Shown in pieces: positions 22,567 through 31,117 of a stretch of 64,000 bases of DNA; position 1 is the first letter of the stretch, and each line of letters starts with the position of its first letter. The translations under genes and the position numbers were made by a program. The notes under the pieces are model-generated. The model was given only the letters and a program-made list of their open reading frames with translations. It searched no databases and was not told the origin of the DNA. This DNA comes from an uncultured Pelagibacteraceae bacterium (GTDB taxonomy: Bacteria; Pseudomonadota; Alphaproteobacteria; Pelagibacterales; Pelagibacteraceae). The stretch covers positions 62,001 through 126,000 of the forward strand of contig CABYDT010000002.1 in NCBI GenBank assembly GCA_902517865.1. Direction: 5' to 3'.

Positions 22567-23637
22567 CTAATTTAATAATTGGTTTAAATCGATTGCACCT
22601 CCAAATGCATTTATTTGTTTTTTGTATCCTAGTGTTTTCATTAAATTGTTGTATTCACCACCTCTAGAAATTTCTTTATTATTTAATTCAATAGAAAAAA
22701 CTATTCCTGTATAGTATTGAATTTCTCTTCCCAAATTAGATTGATAAAAACAATTATATTGTTTACTTATTTTGCTATCTAATTTTTTAATTTTTTTTAA
22801 TGCTTTAATTAATAATTTTGTTCTAAGATAATGTTTTGTAAAGAAATTTACTAATTTTTTTTCCGTCTGATGCGCAGGAACTTTAATTTTTAAAAAATCC
22901 TTTATAATTTTTGCACTTTTTGCTCCTATAAAATTATCACGTGGATCTTTTTTCTTTTTTTCAAATCTAGAGATTATTTCTTGTATTTTTCTTCCAGCAA
23001 TTACTTTGTTTCCGTTGATTTTTTTCAGTTCTTCAAGCCTATTATAATCATAGTCAATTTTTTTTTGATCTAAGTCGTAATTAGTTTCTAATCTTTTAAT
23101 TAATTCATTAAAGTAGGGTGTTCGAGGGTAGTGTCGTTTTAGTCTGAGTTTCCATCTTTCAGGTAAATCTAAACTATCTATTAGACTGTTGTAAATTCCA
23201 ATGTCGCCAAGATAAACCTTTTTCTTTTTATATTTTTTTAGTGATTTTAAGAATGTTTGGATCACTTTGTCTTCTTGTCCTTGTTTGGAGTTAATTAACT
23301 CGCAGCCAATTTGATTAAAAACTTTGAGTTTACCATTTAATGATAATTTAAAGGCCGATCCGAAATAAGAGTATTTTTTAGTTTTGGTGTTTTTGTCTTG
23401 GATATATTTTATTGCAGTAGAGATTGTTAGATCTGGTCTTAGACTAATCTCTTTACCAGAGAGATCCTTATAAGTAATTGTACTTTTCTTAAATTCCTCC
23501 CCTGATCTTTTGGTAAGTAAATCCGTATCGATTATTAAATCTAAATCAACAAATTCAAAACCTTCACGCTTAAAATACTTTAAAAAAAATTTAGAAATAT
23601 CTTCAATTTTACGCTTTTTATCTATTGGATTTAACAT
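22567..23637 (-). CDS. hisZ: ATP phosphoribosyltransferase regulatory subunit HisZ
   Basis: A 356-residue HisRS-like paralogue. It shows motif 2-like SLRPDLTISTA, YSYFGSAFK and a C-terminal ISRGGEYNNLMKTLGY, resembling histidyl-tRNA synthetase motifs but without the anticodon-binding domain. HisZ has no charging activity; it assembles with short HisG and conveys histidine feedback. Position between hisS and hisG confirms the call. The protein is rich in Lys, as are its neighbours. Confidence 0.85.
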   Translation of the reverse strand: MLNPIDKKRKIEDISKFFLKYFKREGFEFVDLDLIIDTDLLTKRSGEEFKKSTITYKDLSGKEISLRPDLTISTAIKYIQDKNTKTKKYSYFGSAFKLSLNGKLKVFNQIGCELINSKQGQEDKVIQTFLKSLKKYKKKKVYLGDIGIYNSLIDSLDLPERWKLRLKRHYPRTPYFNELIKRLETNYDLDQKKIDYDYNRLEELKKINGNKVIAGRKIQEIISRFEKKKKDPRDNFIGAKSAKIIKDFLKIKVPAHQTEKKLVNFFTKHYLRTKLLIKALKKIKKLDSKISKQYNCFYQSNLGREIQYYTGIVFSIELNNKEISRGGEYNNLMKTLGYKKQINAFGGAIDLNQLLN

Positions 23638-23638
23638 G

Positions 23639-25060
23639 TTAATTCCTAAAAAAATTAATTAATTCAGAAAACTCAATTGTTTTCTGATTTTTATTTTCTT
23701 TCCATTCTTCACGTGAAGATGTTTTTTCAGACAAATTTCTTCCTATGTCTAAGTCTTTTATTGTGATTTTGTTACTTTTAATTTCATCCTCTCCACAAAT
23801 TATGACAAATCTACACCCTTTTTTATCCGCATATTTCATTTGAGATTTAAAATTTGAAGAGCCAGAGTAAATTTCAGAATTTATACTATTTCTTCTAAGA
23901 TCATTTAAAACTTTGAAATAATAATCATTATATTTTTTATCTAAAACTAAAATTAATACAGGTTTTTTTTGTTTAAAATTAAAAATATTTTTTTGCCTTA
24001 AAGCATAAAGTAATCTATCTAATCCAAAAGAAATACCAGTTGAGGGGCATTCCTGGTTTTTAAATCTTTTTACAAGGTTATCATATCTTCCTCCTCCTCC
24101 GACTGCACCAAATTCTACAGTTTCTTTTTTTTCATTTTTTACTTTGAAAGTTAAAAGAACTTCAAAAATTATTCCTGTGTAATATTCAAGACCTCTAACA
24201 ACAGTTGCGTCGAATTTAAAATTTTCAAAATTCATTAATTTAAAATTTTCAATCACTTCCTTAAGCTCATTTAATCCAGATTGAAAATCTTTATCGTCAC
24301 ATTCAAAATTATTTAATTCTTCCAAATTTTTAATACTTAAGAAATCTATAATTTTGCTTATTTGTTTTTCAGTTAATAACGCGCCTTTTGTAAAATCACC
24401 TGACTTATCTTTTCTTCCTTTACCTAAAAGCAATTTAACACCATTCATCCCTACTCGATCAAGCTTATCGATGGCTCTTAATGTTATGGATTTTTGTTCT
24501 TCTCGATTTATTCTCAGAAAGTTTAGCAAGCCAATAGATAATTTTCTATTTGATATTTTTATTTTATAATCTTCCTTTTCTAATCCACATTTGTTTAATA
24601 TTTCAGACGCTAAAACACATAATTCAGAGTCAGCTAATAAATTGCTAGTTCCGATAAAATCGGCATCAAATTGTAAAAACTCTCTAAAACGTCCTGGACC
24701 CGGCTTTTCATTTCGCCATACCGTTCCGATTTGATACCTCTTAAATGGCTTTGGTATTTCTTCAAAGTTTTTAGCAGAATAGCGTGCTAAGGGAGCTGTA
24801 AGATCATACCTTAATGATAGCCAATTCTTTCCGTCTTCAAATGAGAATACTCCATCTGAAGGACGATCTTTATCAGGTAAAAATTTTCCCAATGACTCAG
24901 AGTACTCAAAGCTTGGTGTCTCAAGATACTCAAAACCATATTTTGTCATTGTCTCACGTATTTGCTTAATGAGAAAATCTCTAATGACTAAGTCTTTTTC
25001 TTTTCTATCTACAAAACCAGCTGGTAATTCTACCGGGGGTCTTGAAATCTTTTTTTTCAT
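23639..25060 (-). CDS. hisS: histidine-tRNA ligase
   Basis: A 473-residue class IIa synthetase. Motif 2 is seen in WRNEKPGPGRFREFLQFDAD, the histidine-specific motif in VVRGLEYYTG and the GGGRYDNLV plus STGISFGLDRLL region forms motif 3. A C-terminal anticodon-binding domain follows. The ATG at 25060 is only 5 bases after the CCA end of tRNA-His; a longer frame would run through the tRNA. Alphaproteobacterial HisRS is known to have co-evolved with the unusual tRNA-His, which is encoded right here. Confidence 0.95.
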   Translation of the reverse strand: MKKKISRPPVELPAGFVDRKEKDLVIRDFLIKQIRETMTKYGFEYLETPSFEYSESLGKFLPDKDRPSDGVFSFEDGKNWLSLRYDLTAPLARYSAKNFEEIPKPFKRYQIGTVWRNEKPGPGRFREFLQFDADFIGTSNLLADSELCVLASEILNKCGLEKEDYKIKISNRKLSIGLLNFLRINREEQKSITLRAIDKLDRVGMNGVKLLLGKGRKDKSGDFTKGALLTEKQISKIIDFLSIKNLEELNNFECDDKDFQSGLNELKEVIENFKLMNFENFKFDATVVRGLEYYTGIIFEVLLTFKVKNEKKETVEFGAVGGGGRYDNLVKRFKNQECPSTGISFGLDRLLYALRQKNIFNFKQKKPVLILVLDKKYNDYYFKVLNDLRRNSINSEIYSGSSNFKSQMKYADKKGCRFVIICGEDEIKSNKITIKDLDIGRNLSEKTSSREEWKENKNQKTIEFSELINFFRN

Positions 25061-25065
25061 TATTT

Positions 25066-25142
25066 TGGTACAGCCGGGTGGATTCGAACCACCGACATCT
25101 AGTTCCACAAACTAGCGCTCTAACCAACTGAGCTACGGCTGC
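25066..25142 (-). tRNA. tRNA-His (GTG), without encoded G-1 and with A73
   Basis: Cloverleaf on the minus strand: acceptor GCAGCCG pairs with CGGCTGT (G1-U72 wobble), anticodon loop TTGTGGA gives anticodon GTG, T arm GGTTCGAATCC, and a genomic CCA. The discriminator is A73 and the base before G1 is T, so the usual G-1:C73 pair of tRNA-His is missing. This is a documented feature of a group of alphaproteobacteria. The hisS ATG follows 5 bases after CCA. Confidence 0.93.
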
Positions 25143-25190
25143 ATATCCTTTTGTTTATATAGTTATTTTAATTTTAGTTAAATAAATAGT

Positions 25191-25253
25191 TTAGCCAAGC
25201 ATATGCTTAGCATGCATTAAATGGTGAGAATGTCTAAAAACTATTTTTTTCAT
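25191..25253 (-). CDS. candidate histidine-rich leader peptide
   Basis: A 20-codon open frame ATG...TAA encoding MKKIVFRHSHHLMHAKHMLG, with five His in ten residues. It lies 48 bases upstream of tRNA-His and the hisS-hisZ-hisG genes on the same strand, where a his leader would be expected. A hairpin (GCTAAGC-ATAT-GCTTGGC, 25194-25211) overlaps its last codons. I see no U-rich terminator and only a weak ribosome-binding site (AAAGAG), so classical attenuation is not complete. The rest of the 25143-25292 spacer is AT-rich. Confidence 0.42.
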   Translation of the reverse strand: MKKIVFRHSHHLMHAKHMLG

Positions 25254-25292
25254 TTGTATACTCTTTACTTAATTTATCATTTTTTTGCAAGT

Positions 25293-26135
25293 TTATTTTT
25301 TTTTTATAAAAGCTATCTCTGATATATTTACGCCTCTATGAGAATATGCTCCTTTATTTATCTCTATGTTTTGGACATTTTCAAAAAAATTGAAAATTTC
25401 TAAACCATATTTTGCCTTTAAATCTTTTTCACTATATTTAGAAGTATCTAATAATAAATTTCTTAGAAAATTTTTTTCCGCATCATCTTTACCACTTTCT
25501 GCTTGAAAAGCATTAAATTCTTCTATTATAAAAATTCCTCCACTTCTTAAATTTTTGAACATTGAAAAAAAGGTTAATTTTTGATGAATTGGATCATGAC
25601 TTGCGTCGTCAATAATATAATCGTAATCATTATTAAGATAGCTAGATAAATTTTCTAGATTTCTAATTGAAGAGACATCACAATATAAATTTCTAATTCT
25701 TTTTGATTTATAGTTTGAAGAAAAAGGGTTTCTGTCTACGCCAATTATATTGGAGTTTGGAAAATAGCAATGTAATGCAGCAAGTGAGTCGCCATTGTGA
25801 ATACCAAACTCAAGTATATTAATTTTTTTATCTCTATTTACTTTAAAATATTTCTCATAAAAAATATCATACCCATGACCTTGGTGTTTCACATTGTCAA
25901 TGAACAAATGAGAACCTTTATTAGTTCCAAAATATACAAATATTTCATTCAGTTGTTTACTAGTGCTCGAAAAGTTTTGAATGTTCTTATTAATAAAAAA
26001 TCTTTTAAAAATAAAAATAATTAATTTATAAAAGAAATTTAAAGATCTTCTAATGGCTGTAAATAAACTTTTTTTATGAAGTGAAAAAATTATAATATTC
26101 TTGTAATTAAATATTTGGTCTCTTAAACTAATCAT
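25293..26135 (-). CDS. class I SAM-dependent methyltransferase-like protein
   Basis: A 280-residue protein. The first 60 residues are hydrophobic and basic; the rest looks like a Rossmann methyltransferase, with NILEFGIHNGDSLAAL as SAM loop, IGVDRNPFSS as strand 2, YDYIIDDASHDP and GGIFIIEEF. The pattern resembles enzymes of sugar O-methylation or the CmcI/TylF group, but the substrate is unknown. The ATG at 26135 lies 7 bases after the CCA of tRNA-Phe. An upstream in-frame extension would run into the tRNA and is rejected. Confidence 0.72.
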   Translation of the reverse strand: MISLRDQIFNYKNIIIFSLHKKSLFTAIRRSLNFFYKLIIFIFKRFFINKNIQNFSSTSKQLNEIFVYFGTNKGSHLFIDNVKHQGHGYDIFYEKYFKVNRDKKINILEFGIHNGDSLAALHCYFPNSNIIGVDRNPFSSNYKSKRIRNLYCDVSSIRNLENLSSYLNNDYDYIIDDASHDPIHQKLTFFSMFKNLRSGGIFIIEEFNAFQAESGKDDAEKNFLRNLLLDTSKYSEKDLKAKYGLEIFNFFENVQNIEINKGAYSHRGVNISEIAFIKKK

Positions 26136-26142
26136 TTTTTTA

Positions 26143-26218
26143 TGGTGGTCATGGCTGGAATTGAACCAGCGACACAAGCCTTTTCAGGGCTCTGCTCTAC
26201 CAACTGAGCTACATGACC
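26143..26218 (-). tRNA. tRNA-Phe (GAA)
   Basis: Acceptor GGTCATG pairs with CATGACC, discriminator A and encoded CCA; D arm GCTCAGTTGGTAGAGC; anticodon loop CTGAAAA with GAA; T arm CTGGTTCAATTCCAG. It follows infA by 53 bases on the same strand and directly precedes a methyltransferase gene. Confidence 0.95.
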
Positions 26219-26271
26219 AGATGAAGCTTTTTTTTCATAAAATGGAAAAATAATCAATTTAAATTCTTGGT

Positions 26272-26490
26272 TTATTTTAACCTAAATGTAATTCTTCCTT
26301 TAGTTAAATCGTAAGGCGTGACCTCTACCATTACATTGTCTCCAGCTAAAACACGAATTCTATTTTTTCTAAGTTTCCCAGAAGTGTGAGCTAAAATTTC
26401 ATGATCGTTTTCTAATTTTACACGGAATGTTGCGTTTGGTAAAAGCTCGGTAACTTTACCTTTAAATTCTAACATTTCTTCTTTTGGCAT
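26272..26490 (-). CDS. infA: translation initiation factor IF-1
   Basis: A 72-residue S1/OB-fold protein: [20 protein letters not shown], then [28 protein letters not shown] split by typical loops, ending [17 protein letters not shown]-1 binds the 30S A site during initiation. Its ATG overlaps the stop of hisD by one base, the usual alphaproteobacterial neighbourhood for infA. Confidence 0.97.
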   Translation of the reverse strand: MPKEEMLEFKGKVTELLPNATFRVKLENDHEILAHTSGKLRKNRIRVLAGDNVMVEVTPYDLTKGRITFRLK

Positions 26491-27779
26491 TAATCTCCTA
26501 ATCTCTTTCTAACTGATAATGCGTGTGCATGAAGTCCTTCATACTCAGCAAGATTTATAGCTGATCGGCCAATCTTTTCAATACCTGATTTGCTACACTT
26601 AATTACAGAGGTCTTTTTATAAAAATCTGCTACAGATAAGCCTGAAGAAAATCTTGCCGATCCTGATGTTGGAAGTACATGATTAGGTCCAGCAATATAA
26701 TCACCAATAGCTTCTGGACTATATTTTCCTAAAAATACAGATCCTGCATTCGAAATTTTTTTTTCAATACTCTCAGGATTTTTTACTTTGATCTCTAAAT
26801 GCTCTGGAGCAATACGATCTACGATATCTACAATCTCTTCATTGTTTCTTACAACAATTATAGCTCCATAATTTTTAATACTTTGTGATGCAATTTTATT
26901 TCTTGGTAAAGTTTTTAAAAGCAAATTAACTTTGCTTTTGACTTTGTGCCCAAATTTTTTATCTTTAGTAATTAAAATACTTTGTGACAAAACATCGTGC
27001 TCAGCTTGTGACAGAAGATCAATAGCTGTCCATTCAGGATTGCAACTATTATCAGCTATTACAGTTATTTCCGAGGGTCCCGCGACCATATCAATACCGA
27101 CTGATCCAAAAACCTCTTTTTTAGCGGTAGCAACGTATATATTTCCTGGTCCTACAATTTTATCAACACGAGGTATACTTTCTGTTCCATATGCTAATGC
27201 TGCAATAGCCTGTGCTCCACCAATTCTAAATATAGATTTAATTTTGCATTTTTTTGCAGCGTATAAAACACCAGCATTAATATTTCCATTAGGACAAGGT
27301 ATTACTGCATATATATTTTTAACATTAGCTACAATGGCAGGTATAGCATTCATTAGCAAGGTACTAGGATAACTTGCAGTTCCCCCTGGCACATAAATAC
27401 CGACGCTTTTTAAACTTCTAAATTTATAGGATAATTGATTACCAACCTTATCATTAAATTTAAAACTAGAAGAAGTTTGGTTTTTGTGAAATTTATATAT
27501 TCTTCGGTAAGCAACATCTATTGCTTTTTTGACATTTTTATCTAAATTTTTTATTAATTTTGAAGACTCTTTATTTGTTATTTTAATACTTTTTTTATTG
27601 ATACTAATTTTGTCAAACTTTTTAGTATATTTAAATAATGATCTATCACCTTTTTTTTGAACGTTTTTAATAATTTGATTAACCAATTTAAGCTTTGGTA
27701 TTGATTGAGATCTCTTTGATGAAATCAAATTTTTGAAAATTTTTTCAAACTGTTTATTTTTTGTTTCAACTATTTTCAT
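26490..27779 (-). CDS. hisD: histidinol dehydrogenase
   Basis: A 429-residue zinc enzyme that oxidises histidinol to histidine, the last step of the pathway. Visible are [51 protein letters not shown], the zinc-ligand region LSQAEHD and [14 protein letters not shown]. It overlaps DUF2948 and infA by one base each. Confidence 0.96.
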   Translation of the reverse strand: MKIVETKNKQFEKIFKNLISSKRSQSIPKLKLVNQIIKNVQKKGDRSLFKYTKKFDKISINKKSIKITNKESSKLIKNLDKNVKKAIDVAYRRIYKFHKNQTSSSFKFNDKVGNQLSYKFRSLKSVGIYVPGGTASYPSTLLMNAIPAIVANVKNIYAVIPCPNGNINAGVLYAAKKCKIKSIFRIGGAQAIAALAYGTESIPRVDKIVGPGNIYVATAKKEVFGSVGIDMVAGPSEITVIADNSCNPEWTAIDLLSQAEHDVLSQSILITKDKKFGHKVKSKVNLLLKTLPRNKIASQSIKNYGAIIVVRNNEEIVDIVDRIAPEHLEIKVKNPESIEKKISNAGSVFLGKYSPEAIGDYIAGPNHVLPTSGSARFSSGLSVADFYKKTSVIKCSKSGIEKIGRSAINLAEYEGLHAHALSVRKRLGD

Positions 27780-28222
27780 TAAATCTTATGTTTTGGTTTA
27801 TATTTTGTAGTCCAACTATCAGAAAAATCCTCTAAAGTTGAGTCAATTACCTCAGTTTTTAGCATAATTGTACTTCCACCGGAAAATATTAATTTTATTG
27901 ATATATTTTGTTCATTATTATCAGTATCTATAGTCAAAAATTCCAAAAATTTGTCTGTTTCAGTTTTATCGATGTTTTTAGATTTGACTTCATCAACATT
28001 ATTAAACCTTAATGCCGAACGTATTCTCCTATTGTCTCGAAATAATCCTTTCTCTGCATCTTCCCACATAAATCTACTGAAGATACATATTAAAATTTTG
28101 TTTTTAGCCAAATATTTTATATCTCGCGAGGATACTAAAGAGTCCTGAAGATATGCAGCAAATACCTTAAGGTCATTACCATCTTGAGCTTTAAGTTTTA
28201 GAAATCCTTCTTTATCAAACAT
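27779..28222 (-). CDS. DUF2948 family protein
   Basis: A 147-residue protein of the alphaproteobacterial DUF2948 family: FLKLKAQDGNDLKVFAAYLQ near the start, ICIFSRFMWEDAE, RRIRSALRFNNV in the middle and a C-terminal SDSWTTKYKPKH. Function unknown. It lies between murA and hisD, its standard position, overlapping murA by 8 bases and hisD by one. Confidence 0.85.
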   Translation of the reverse strand: MFDKEGFLKLKAQDGNDLKVFAAYLQDSLVSSRDIKYLAKNKILICIFSRFMWEDAEKGLFRDNRRIRSALRFNNVDEVKSKNIDKTETDKFLEFLTIDTDNNEQNISIKLIFSGGSTIMLKTEVIDSTLEDFSDSWTTKYKPKHKI

Positions 28223-29477
28223 TTATTTTTTTTATTTTAGCGCCACAGTTTTTTAACTTATAAACTAAGTTTTCATATCCTCTCTCAAGGTGATATATTC
28301 TATTAATAACAGTTTTACCCCTAGTAGCTAATCCAGCCAATACTAATGATACTGATGCCCGCAAATCGGTTGCCATAACTTCTGCTGCCTTTAACTTTTG
28401 TATTCCTTTAATTGTAGCAACATTTTTCATAATACTGATATCAGCCCCCATTCTATTTAATTCAGAAACATGTAAAAATCTATTTTCAAAAATTTCCTCC
28501 TTAATCTTAGATGTGCCGTTGGCAAAATTCATTAAAGACATAAATTGAGCCTGCATATCACTCGCGAAGCCTGGGTAAGGGCTGGTTTTAAAGCTTACCG
28601 ATTTTATTTTACCTGGAATAATTTGTACTGAGTTCTTATTAATTTTTTTTACTTTAATATTAGCTTTTAATAAATAATTTATAGTATTTTGGACATGATT
28701 TATGTTTAGCTTTTTGATAGTTAACTTGCTATTAGTTACAGCCGAAGCTATCATATATGTACCCGCTTCTATTCTATCAGGCATTATATCGTAAGATATT
28801 TGATTTAAATTTTTTTTACCCTGAATTTCTATTTTTCTTTTACCTAGGAATTTTATTTTTAATCCGGCTTTCTTCAAGAATTTTATTAAATCAATAATTT
28901 CTGGCTCTATAGCAATGTTACTTAAAATAATTTTGTTTGAAATTAAACAACTAGCTAAAATACTATTTACTGTAGCTCCCACTGATATCTTTTTAAATCT
29001 GTATATGTTTTTTTTTTTAATATTATTTAATTTTGAAATAACATATCCTTTATCTATATATGTTTTTACCCCTATAGATTGAAGAAATTTTAAATGCAAA
29101 TCTATAGGACGAGCTCCAATCGCGCAGCCACCTGGTAGAGAAACTTTTGCTTTTTTAAATTTAGATATTAAAGGTCCCAGGACCAGTATACCGGCACGCA
29201 TGGTTTTTACTAAATCATAAGGCGCAATAAATGATTTGCCAAATTTTTTAGAATTAGTTATCTCAATTATATTTCGTTTTATTTTAATATTTTTACCTAG
29301 ATAAATTAGTAATTTTATCATGGTCTTTATGTCTTCAACTATAGGAACGTTTTTTAAAACTACTTTTTTTTCAAACAATATTGATGAAGCCAAAATAGCT
29401 AGGGATGAATTTTTTGAACCAGATACATTTATGTTGCCATGGAGTTTTTTGCCTCCATAAATGATTATTTTTTTCAT
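28215..29477 (-). CDS. murA: UDP-N-acetylglucosamine 1-carboxyvinyltransferase
   Basis: A 420-residue EPSP-synthase-fold enzyme that starts peptidoglycan synthesis by adding enolpyruvate to UDP-GlcNAc. The N-terminus GNINVSGSKNSSLAIL carries the catalytic Lys-Asn pair; the PEP-binding Cys is in LPGGCAIGARPIDLHL; ATDLRASVSLVLAGL is the family's C-terminal signature. Having Cys, it should be fosfomycin-sensitive. One base separates it from dcd. Confidence 0.95.
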   Translation of the reverse strand: MKKIIIYGGKKLHGNINVSGSKNSSLAILASSILFEKKVVLKNVPIVEDIKTMIKLLIYLGKNIKIKRNIIEITNSKKFGKSFIAPYDLVKTMRAGILVLGPLISKFKKAKVSLPGGCAIGARPIDLHLKFLQSIGVKTYIDKGYVISKLNNIKKKNIYRFKKISVGATVNSILASCLISNKIILSNIAIEPEIIDLIKFLKKAGLKIKFLGKRKIEIQGKKNLNQISYDIMPDRIEAGTYMIASAVTNSKLTIKKLNINHVQNTINYLLKANIKVKKINKNSVQIIPGKIKSVSFKTSPYPGFASDMQAQFMSLMNFANGTSKIKEEIFENRFLHVSELNRMGADISIMKNVATIKGIQKLKAAEVMATDLRASVSLVLAGLATRGKTVINRIYHLERGYENLVYKLKNCGAKIKKINV

Positions 29478-29478
29478 T

Positions 29479-30033
29479 TTAAACTTTTGGTAACGTTACA
29501 CCTTTTTGATTCATGTATTTACCTTTTCTATCTGCATAAGATACCTCCGGGGACTCATTGCCTTGTAAAAATATAAATTGACATGCACCTTCATTGGCAT
29601 AAATTTTTGCCGGTAAAGGCGTGGTATTTGAAAATTCAAGAGTTACGTGGCCCTCCCACTCAGGCTCTAACGGTGTAACATTAACTATTATTCCACACCT
29701 TGCATAGGTACTTTTGCCCAAACAAATAACCAAAACATTCTTTGGTACTTTAAAAAATTCAACCGTTGAAGCTAAGCAAAATGAATTTGGTGGAATAATA
29801 CAAACGTCCTCTTTTTTTGTTATAAAATTTGAACTAGAAAAATTTTTTGGATCGACAAAAGATGAATTTACATTTGTAAAAATTTTAAATTCATTTGATA
29901 CTCTAGCATCATAACCATAAGAGGATAATCCGTAAGAAATTACATTTTTTTTTTGCTGTTTTTCTTCAAATGGTGATATCATACCTTTTTCTTTTGACAT
30001 TTTTTTAATCCACTTGTCTGAAAGTACAGTCAT
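29479..30033 (-). CDS. dcd: dCTP deaminase
   Basis: A 184-residue trimeric deaminase converting dCTP to dUTP. It has [15 protein letters not shown], the [12 protein letters not shown] motif with Ser and Arg, and [20 protein letters not shown] with the catalytic Glu; the C-terminus is [12 protein letters not shown]. It is the usual neighbour of murA in alphaproteobacteria. The ATG overlaps the stop of a 38-residue gene (TAATG). Confidence 0.95.
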   Translation of the reverse strand: MTVLSDKWIKKMSKEKGMISPFEEKQQKKNVISYGLSSYGYDARVSNEFKIFTNVNSSFVDPKNFSSSNFITKKEDVCIIPPNSFCLASTVEFFKVPKNVLVICLGKSTYARCGIIVNVTPLEPEWEGHVTLEFSNTTPLPAKIYANEGACQFIFLQGNESPEVSYADRKGKYMNQKGVTLPKV

Positions 30034-30149
30034 TACTTATTATTTTTGCTTTGAATTTTTTTAAATTTTTTTCTTTTCTTAAGATTCTGTTTTAATGCTT
30101 CTGCTAATTTTAACTTTCGATCATTATCCTTGTTTAAGGGTAATGGCAT
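30033..30149 (-). CDS. small basic protein upstream of dcd
   Basis: A 38-residue frame that I translated by hand: [20 protein letters not shown] followed by [18 protein letters not shown]. It starts 2 bases after the stop of the 63-residue gene and its TAA shares a base with the ATG of dcd, so it sits tightly inside the operon. The [13 protein letters not shown] pattern resembles short basic proteins of alphaproteobacteria near this locus; the role is unknown. The gene is easily missed because of its size. Confidence 0.68.
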   Translation of the reverse strand: MPLPLNKDNDRKLKLAEALKQNLKKRKKFKKIQSKNNK

Positions 30150-30151
30150 GA

Positions 30152-30343
30152 CTATTTTTCAGGATTGGTAAGATCATCTAAAGTTATAGGCTTATTGATA
30201 TCGTGCATCTTACTTTCTTCATCTTCACCTAAATTAGTCGAGGCTCTTTTGGCCCTTCTTAAAGCTTGTCTTTCTTTTCTTTTAGCTTCTTTAAGCATAG
30301 CTCTTTCACCACGTTTTGACTTATAATCATAATGTATTCCCAT
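30152..30343 (-). CDS. small charged protein of unknown function
   Basis: A 63-residue protein with a strongly basic helical first half (ERAMLKEAKRKERQALRRAKRA) shortened here to its key RAK/RER repeats, and an acidic second half (GEDEESK) ending LDDLTNPEK. A good Shine-Dalgarno AGGAGG stands 9 bases before the ATG. It heads the run into dcd-murA-hisD-infA. The basic/acidic split suggests nucleic acid or ribosome contact, but this is a guess. Confidence 0.7.
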   Translation of the reverse strand: MGIHYDYKSKRGERAMLKEAKRKERQALRRAKRASTNLGEDEESKMHDINKPITLDDLTNPEK

Positions 30344-30376
30344 GGTTGAGCCTCCTTAACTAATTTTAACAAACTG

Positions 30377-30583
30377 CTATTCCTTCTTTAGGTTAACAGC
30401 TGAAGGACCTTTTTTGCCTTCTTCGATTTCAAAGGTTAAGACATCACCTTCGTCTAAATATCCTACGCCAGAGTCTTTGACAGCTGACATATGTACGAAA
30501 ACATCTTTTTCTTTGTCATCACGTTCAATGAAGCCATAACCTTTGGTTCCATTAAACCACTTTACTTTACCTTTTATACTCAT
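30377..30583 (-). CDS. cold-shock domain protein
   Basis: A 68-residue CspA-family protein with [20 protein letters not shown] (RNP1 is KGYGFI) and VFVHMSAV (RNP2). Such proteins bind single-stranded RNA and melt structure, in cold and in normal growth. A promoter-like TTGACA with a downstream TTTAAA lies upstream. It is likely a single-gene unit. Confidence 0.93.
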   Translation of the reverse strand: MSIKGKVKWFNGTKGYGFIERDDKEKDVFVHMSAVKDSGVGYLDEGDVLTFEIEEGKKGPSAVNLKKE

Positions 30584-30633
30584 TTTTTACTTTCTCTTAT
30601 TAAATTTTGCCATTTATATTAAATGACAAAGGC

Positions 30634-30662
30634 TTTAAATAGGTATCCGAACAGTTTGTCAA
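30634..30662 (-). promoter_or_regulatory. probable promoter of the cold-shock gene
   Basis: On the minus strand TTGACA (30657-30662) is followed after 17 bases by TTTAAA (30634-30639), 50-odd bases before the csp ATG. The -35 is perfect, the -10 is weak. This is a pattern match only. Confidence 0.4.
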
Positions 30663-30699
30663 GAACCCTTAAGTAGATCAAACGAGAAATATAAGGTTA

Positions 30700-30918
30700 T
30701 TATAAAGTTCCTTCTATTTTATCGCAGTTTTCTTTGGTGATTTTAGTCTCAAATTCATTTTTTGAGTTTTTATCTACAAACCATACATACGATTTTTCGT
30801 AAGTATCATTAGCAGACAATTGAGTACATCTTTTGCCAAATTTAACTGAATGTTGGGCACAATTTGCTAATGCAAAAAACATTAACAAACAAAATGTTGT
30901 TTTTTTAAATTTAATCAT
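30700..30918 (-). CDS. small lipoprotein of unknown function
   Basis: A 72-residue protein beginning MIKFKKTTFCLLMFFALANC, a clear lipoprotein signal with lipobox LANC. The mature part is about 50 residues with two more Cys (KRCTQL and KENCDK) that could form a disulfide. An upstream ATG at 30936 gives six extra residues. No family is recognised. It stands alone between the csp gene and tRNA-Thr. Confidence 0.65.
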   Translation of the reverse strand: MIKFKKTTFCLLMFFALANCAQHSVKFGKRCTQLSANDTYEKSYVWFVDKNSKNEFETKITKENCDKIEGTL

Positions 30919-31037
30919 AATGATCTTAAATCTCATATGATTTTGATAAATATTTGATTTAATCTAGCCAATATTTTGGCATGCTGTAAATTAATCATAT
31001 TGAAATTATTGATAATTAATTTTAGTGTCATAAAAAT

Positions 31038-31113
31038 GCCCACATAGCTCAGTTGGTAGAGCACGTCCATGGTAAGGACGGGGTCGTCAGTTCAATTCTG
31101 GCTGTGGGCACCA
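31038..31113 (+). tRNA. tRNA-Thr (GGT)
   Basis: Acceptor GCCCACA pairs with TGTGGGC, discriminator A and encoded CCA; D arm GCTCAGTTGGTAGAGC; anticodon stem CGTCC/GGACG around ATGGTAA with anticodon GGT; T arm GTCAGTTCAATTCTGGC. It faces the convergent dehydrogenase gene 4 bases downstream. Confidence 0.95.
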
Positions 31114-31117
31114 ATTA

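Noticed and set aside
25061-25108. Upstream extension of hisS
   Set aside because: The extra residues are translation of tRNA-His; the family N-terminus fits the ATG at 25060.
26932-27372. 146-codon frame antisense to hisD
   Set aside because: Fully inside hisD, no homology or start signal.
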